Shown in pieces: positions 62,193 through 64,000 of a stretch of 64,000 nt of DNA. Each line of letters opens with the position of its first letter. Position 1 is the stretch's first letter. Below the pieces are notes generated by a model that saw only the letters and a list, made by a program, of their open reading frames with translations, ran no database searches and had not been told where the DNA came from. Position numbers and translations under genes: made by a program. The stretch comes from Verrucomicrobiota bacterium JB022 (GTDB lineage: Bacteria; Verrucomicrobiota; Verrucomicrobiia; Opitutales; Oceanipulchritudinaceae). The stretch spans positions 372,001 through 436,000 of the forward strand of contig JAUTCQ010000017.1 in NCBI GenBank assembly GCA_030673845.1, in the 5' to 3' direction.

Positions 62193-63173
62193 TTACGCCA
62201 ACGGTAGGTCACTCAAGGCCTGACAACGGGCGTCGTGCAGGTCCATCGCCTGGAGGGCCAGCGGATGGGCCTCGCGCGAGCCGTAGCTGCCAAGGTAGCG
62301 GCAGGCGGCGAACTCGCGGGTGCGGGCATCGTATTGGGCGCACCAAGCTTTCCGCCGCTCCCATGCCTTGCCGGTTACAGGCCAGGCGCGGCTCGGCAGC
62401 CTGCCTTTGACATCCATGCGCCACGGCTTGCCCGTGAGGCGGGCGCGGAAGCACTGCTGCAGTGCGCAGAGGAAGACGAAGCGCAGATCGGCCTGCAGCT
62501 CCTTCAAGGCGGCTTGCGTCTCTGGCGCCCCGGGCGCGAAGAGGCGGTGCAGGGCCATCAGCCGGTAGCCGTTGGGCGTGCGATAGACCCGGAGGTGCCA
62601 GTCGGGGTGCTTTTGGCTGAAGGCCTCAATGCGGGCCAGCGTGCGCTTTTCTTCCTGCTCCCGCTGCTGCTCGGCGGCCCGGCGGTTGGCTTTGTGCGAG
62701 ACGAAACCCCGCACAGCCGAGGCGACCAGCAGGCCGATCCCGGCGTAGAGGATGCCCGCGTTTCCTGTGGCAAAGCCGGTTGCCACGAGCGCGATCCCGG
62801 TGGTCAGCAGCACGCCGACGCCCGAAGGCTTGGGCCGGGGCAGCACGAAATCGACGTCGGCAAAAAGCACGTCGGGCACGTTGAGGCAGTGGGCGCCGTA
62901 GGAGTTACGGGTGATGACACAGCGGCCCACTTCCTCCAGGATCTCTTCCCGGATGGGCGCGCCCTGTTCGGTGCCATACTCATCGAGACGCTCGCGGCGC
63001 TTCAGGTCTTCGCCGGCAAGCACCCGCTGTAGGGCCTCCTGCGCACGGGCTTCGGCCAGTTGCTGGGCGTCGGCCTCGCTCGTTTGCGACCATCCGAAGC
63101 GGCGGATTGTGACCTGCCTTTGACTGTCGCGGTGCTGCACCCGCGCCTCTGCCCAATACCTTGGAACCAGCAT
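62193..63173 (-). CDS. Conserved-looking membrane protein of unknown function
   Basis: The 326-residue protein has a polar N-terminal domain (MLVPRYWAEARVQHRDSQRQ, TIRRFGWSQTSEADAQQLAE), two membrane helices at about 120-155 (VGVLLTTGIALVATGFATGN and ILYAGIGLLVASAVRGFV), an Arg/Glu-rich coiled region, and a C-terminal domain with conserved-looking Trp/Arg and Cys positions (DVKGRLPSRAWPVTGKAW). The N-terminal phrase recurs, as I recall, in other bacterial proteins of unknown role. The ATG at 63173 is favoured; 36 nt of open frame upstream is spurious. Ends 5 bp from the convergent giant gene. Confidence 0.7.
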   Translation of the reverse strand: MLVPRYWAEARVQHRDSQRQVTIRRFGWSQTSEADAQQLAEARAQEALQRVLAGEDLKRRERLDEYGTEQGAPIREEILEEVGRCVITRNSYGAHCLNVPDVLFADVDFVLPRPKPSGVGVLLTTGIALVATGFATGNAGILYAGIGLLVASAVRGFVSHKANRRAAEQQREQEEKRTLARIEAFSQKHPDWHLRVYRTPNGYRLMALHRLFAPGAPETQAALKELQADLRFVFLCALQQCFRARLTGKPWRMDVKGRLPSRAWPVTGKAWERRKAWCAQYDARTREFAACRYLGSYGSREAHPLALQAMDLHDARCQALSDLPLA

Positions 63174-63273
63174 ACGGTCGTATATGGCAAACGGCCCTGC
63201 GCGGGGCAAGCCCGTCGTCTCCGGCCCGCCTTCACGCTTGCTATGCTCTGTTTTCTACGGCTTAGTTTAAACC

Positions 63274-64000
63274 ATGGGAATCGAGACTGCGTCGCAATAT
63301 GAGCAAGTCCAGCAATGGCGGGCCGACTTTCCGCTGCTCAACCAGTTGGTCAACGGCCAACCGCTGGTCTACCTCGACAATGCCGCTACGACCCAAAAGC
63401 CCCAGGTCGTGATCGACCGCCTGCAGCGTTACTACGCGCTGGAAAACGCCAACATCCACCGGGGTGTGCATGCGCTCAGCCAGCGGGCGACGGAAGATTA
63501 TGAAGAGGCGCGCGAAGTCGTGGCCCGCTTCCTTGGGGGGGTAGAGTCGCGCTGCTGCGCCTTCGTGCGCGGCGCGACGGAGGGCATCAACCTCGTGGCC
63601 CACAGCTACTTGCGCCCACGCCTGCAAAAGGGCGACGTGATCTTGCTGACCGGCATGGAACACCACGCCAACATCGTGCCGTGGCAGCTCGTGGCGGAGG
63701 AAAAGGGTGCGCGCATCGAAGTCGTGCCGGTAACGCCCGAGGGCGAACTGGATCTCGACGCGCTGCGCCAGCTGTTACGCGCCCATCCGGTGAAGCTGCT
63801 GGCGTTTGTGCACACTTCCAACTCGCTCGGCACGATCAATCCGGCGCGCGAGATCATCGCCGCCGCGCGCGAGGCCGGGGTGCCCGTGTTGCTCGATGCT
63901 GCCCAGGCGACCCCGCACCAGCCGCTGGATGTGCCCGCGCTCGACCCGGACTTCCTTGTCTTCAGCGGTCACAAGACCTTTGGGCCCACCGGCATCGGCG
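63274..64000 (+). CDS. sufS: Cysteine desulfurase SufS (C-terminus beyond window)
   Basis: The 242 visible codons encode a PLP-dependent desulfurase: [107 protein letters not shown] and [13 protein letters not shown], where the Lys binds PLP. The NIHRGVH and EHHANIVPW blocks mark the SufS/CsdA group rather than IscS. It extracts sulfur from cysteine for Fe-S cluster assembly, normally with SufE/SufU and SufBCD. The catalytic Cys loop lies outside the window. ATG 63274 fits the family start. Confidence 0.93.
   Translation, partial: MGIETASQYEQVQQWRADFPLLNQLVNGQPLVYLDNAATTQKPQVVIDRLQRYYALENANIHRGVHALSQRATEDYEEAREVVARFLGGVESRCCAFVRGATEGINLVAHSYLRPRLQKGDVILLTGMEHHANIVPWQLVAEEKGARIEVVPVTPEGELDLDALRQLLRAHPVKLLAFVHTSNSLGTINPAREIIAAAREAGVPVLLDAAQATPHQPLDVPALDPDFLVFSGHKTFGPTGIG

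Overview
The window is GC-rich, gene-dense bacterial DNA. It most resembles a member of Verrucomicrobiota, class Opitutia (Opitutae), probably marine. Clues are two PEP-CTERM proteins, large secreted proteins with InlB-type and thrombospondin-3 repeats, secreted proteins with Trp-rich C-termini, pilin-like tails ending in WEY, and a menaquinone menC-menE pair. This placement rests on gene content read by eye, without a database search. No rRNA, CRISPR array, prophage or transposase is visible.

Layout. 0-4.5 kb: end of a pilin-like gene, VTT membrane protein, xseA, a mutM with a degenerate zinc finger, and a PepSY membrane protein behind a Fur-like site. 4.6-7.4 kb: a coupled methyltransferase / flavoprotein / type III polyketide synthase operon. 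7.4-9.1 kb: a secreted protein, then a tRNA-Asn followed by two tandem 328-bp units, each a small GIY-YIG nuclease gene closed by a copy of the tRNA 3' half. 9.2-17.3 kb: DCC protein, menC-menE, a sugar oxidoreductase/isomerase pair, an acyltransferase and a tagaturonate-epimerase-like enzyme. 17.5-23.5 kb: a GT41 (OGT-like) glycosyltransferase, a PEP-CTERM protein, and a three-gene deoxysugar (fucose-type) oxidation operon. 23.6-25.5 kb: amtB-glnK behind a sigma-54 promoter candidate. 25.7-37.1 kb: aspS, gltX and several secreted proteins. 37.2-40.2 kb: a siderophore receptor plus PKHD hydroxylase with a Fur-like site. 40.3-49.6 kb: an MlaF-like ATPase, PEP-CTERM protein, serS, M20 peptidase, FmdB-like protein, a MASE1 hybrid kinase and an abundant-looking secreted protein. 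49.7-55 kb: HTH / MoxR / GNAT / DUF58 / transglutaminase operon. 55.2-57.4 kb: an ammonium transporter fused to a chemoreceptor signalling domain. 57.4-64 kb: pilin-tailed secreted protein, BNR/Calx-beta giant, membrane protein, and the start of sufS.

How they fit together. Two iron functions (PepSY protein, TonB receptor with PiuC) appear to share Fur-type control. Nitrogen is handled by amtB-glnK and by a second Amt that looks like an ammonium sensor, both with sigma-54-like sites. Several genes suit a heterotroph living on algal polysaccharide sugars (fucose/uronate enzymes, sugar oxidoreductases).

The two least ordinary items are the tRNA-Asn/GIY-YIG tandem units and the Amt-chemoreceptor fusion. 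Tail-to-tail 4-bp stop overlaps occur three times, and one terminator is buried inside the opposite gene, so the DNA is tightly packed. Many starts lack a clear Shine-Dalgarno sequence, so start choices rest mostly on protein alignment.
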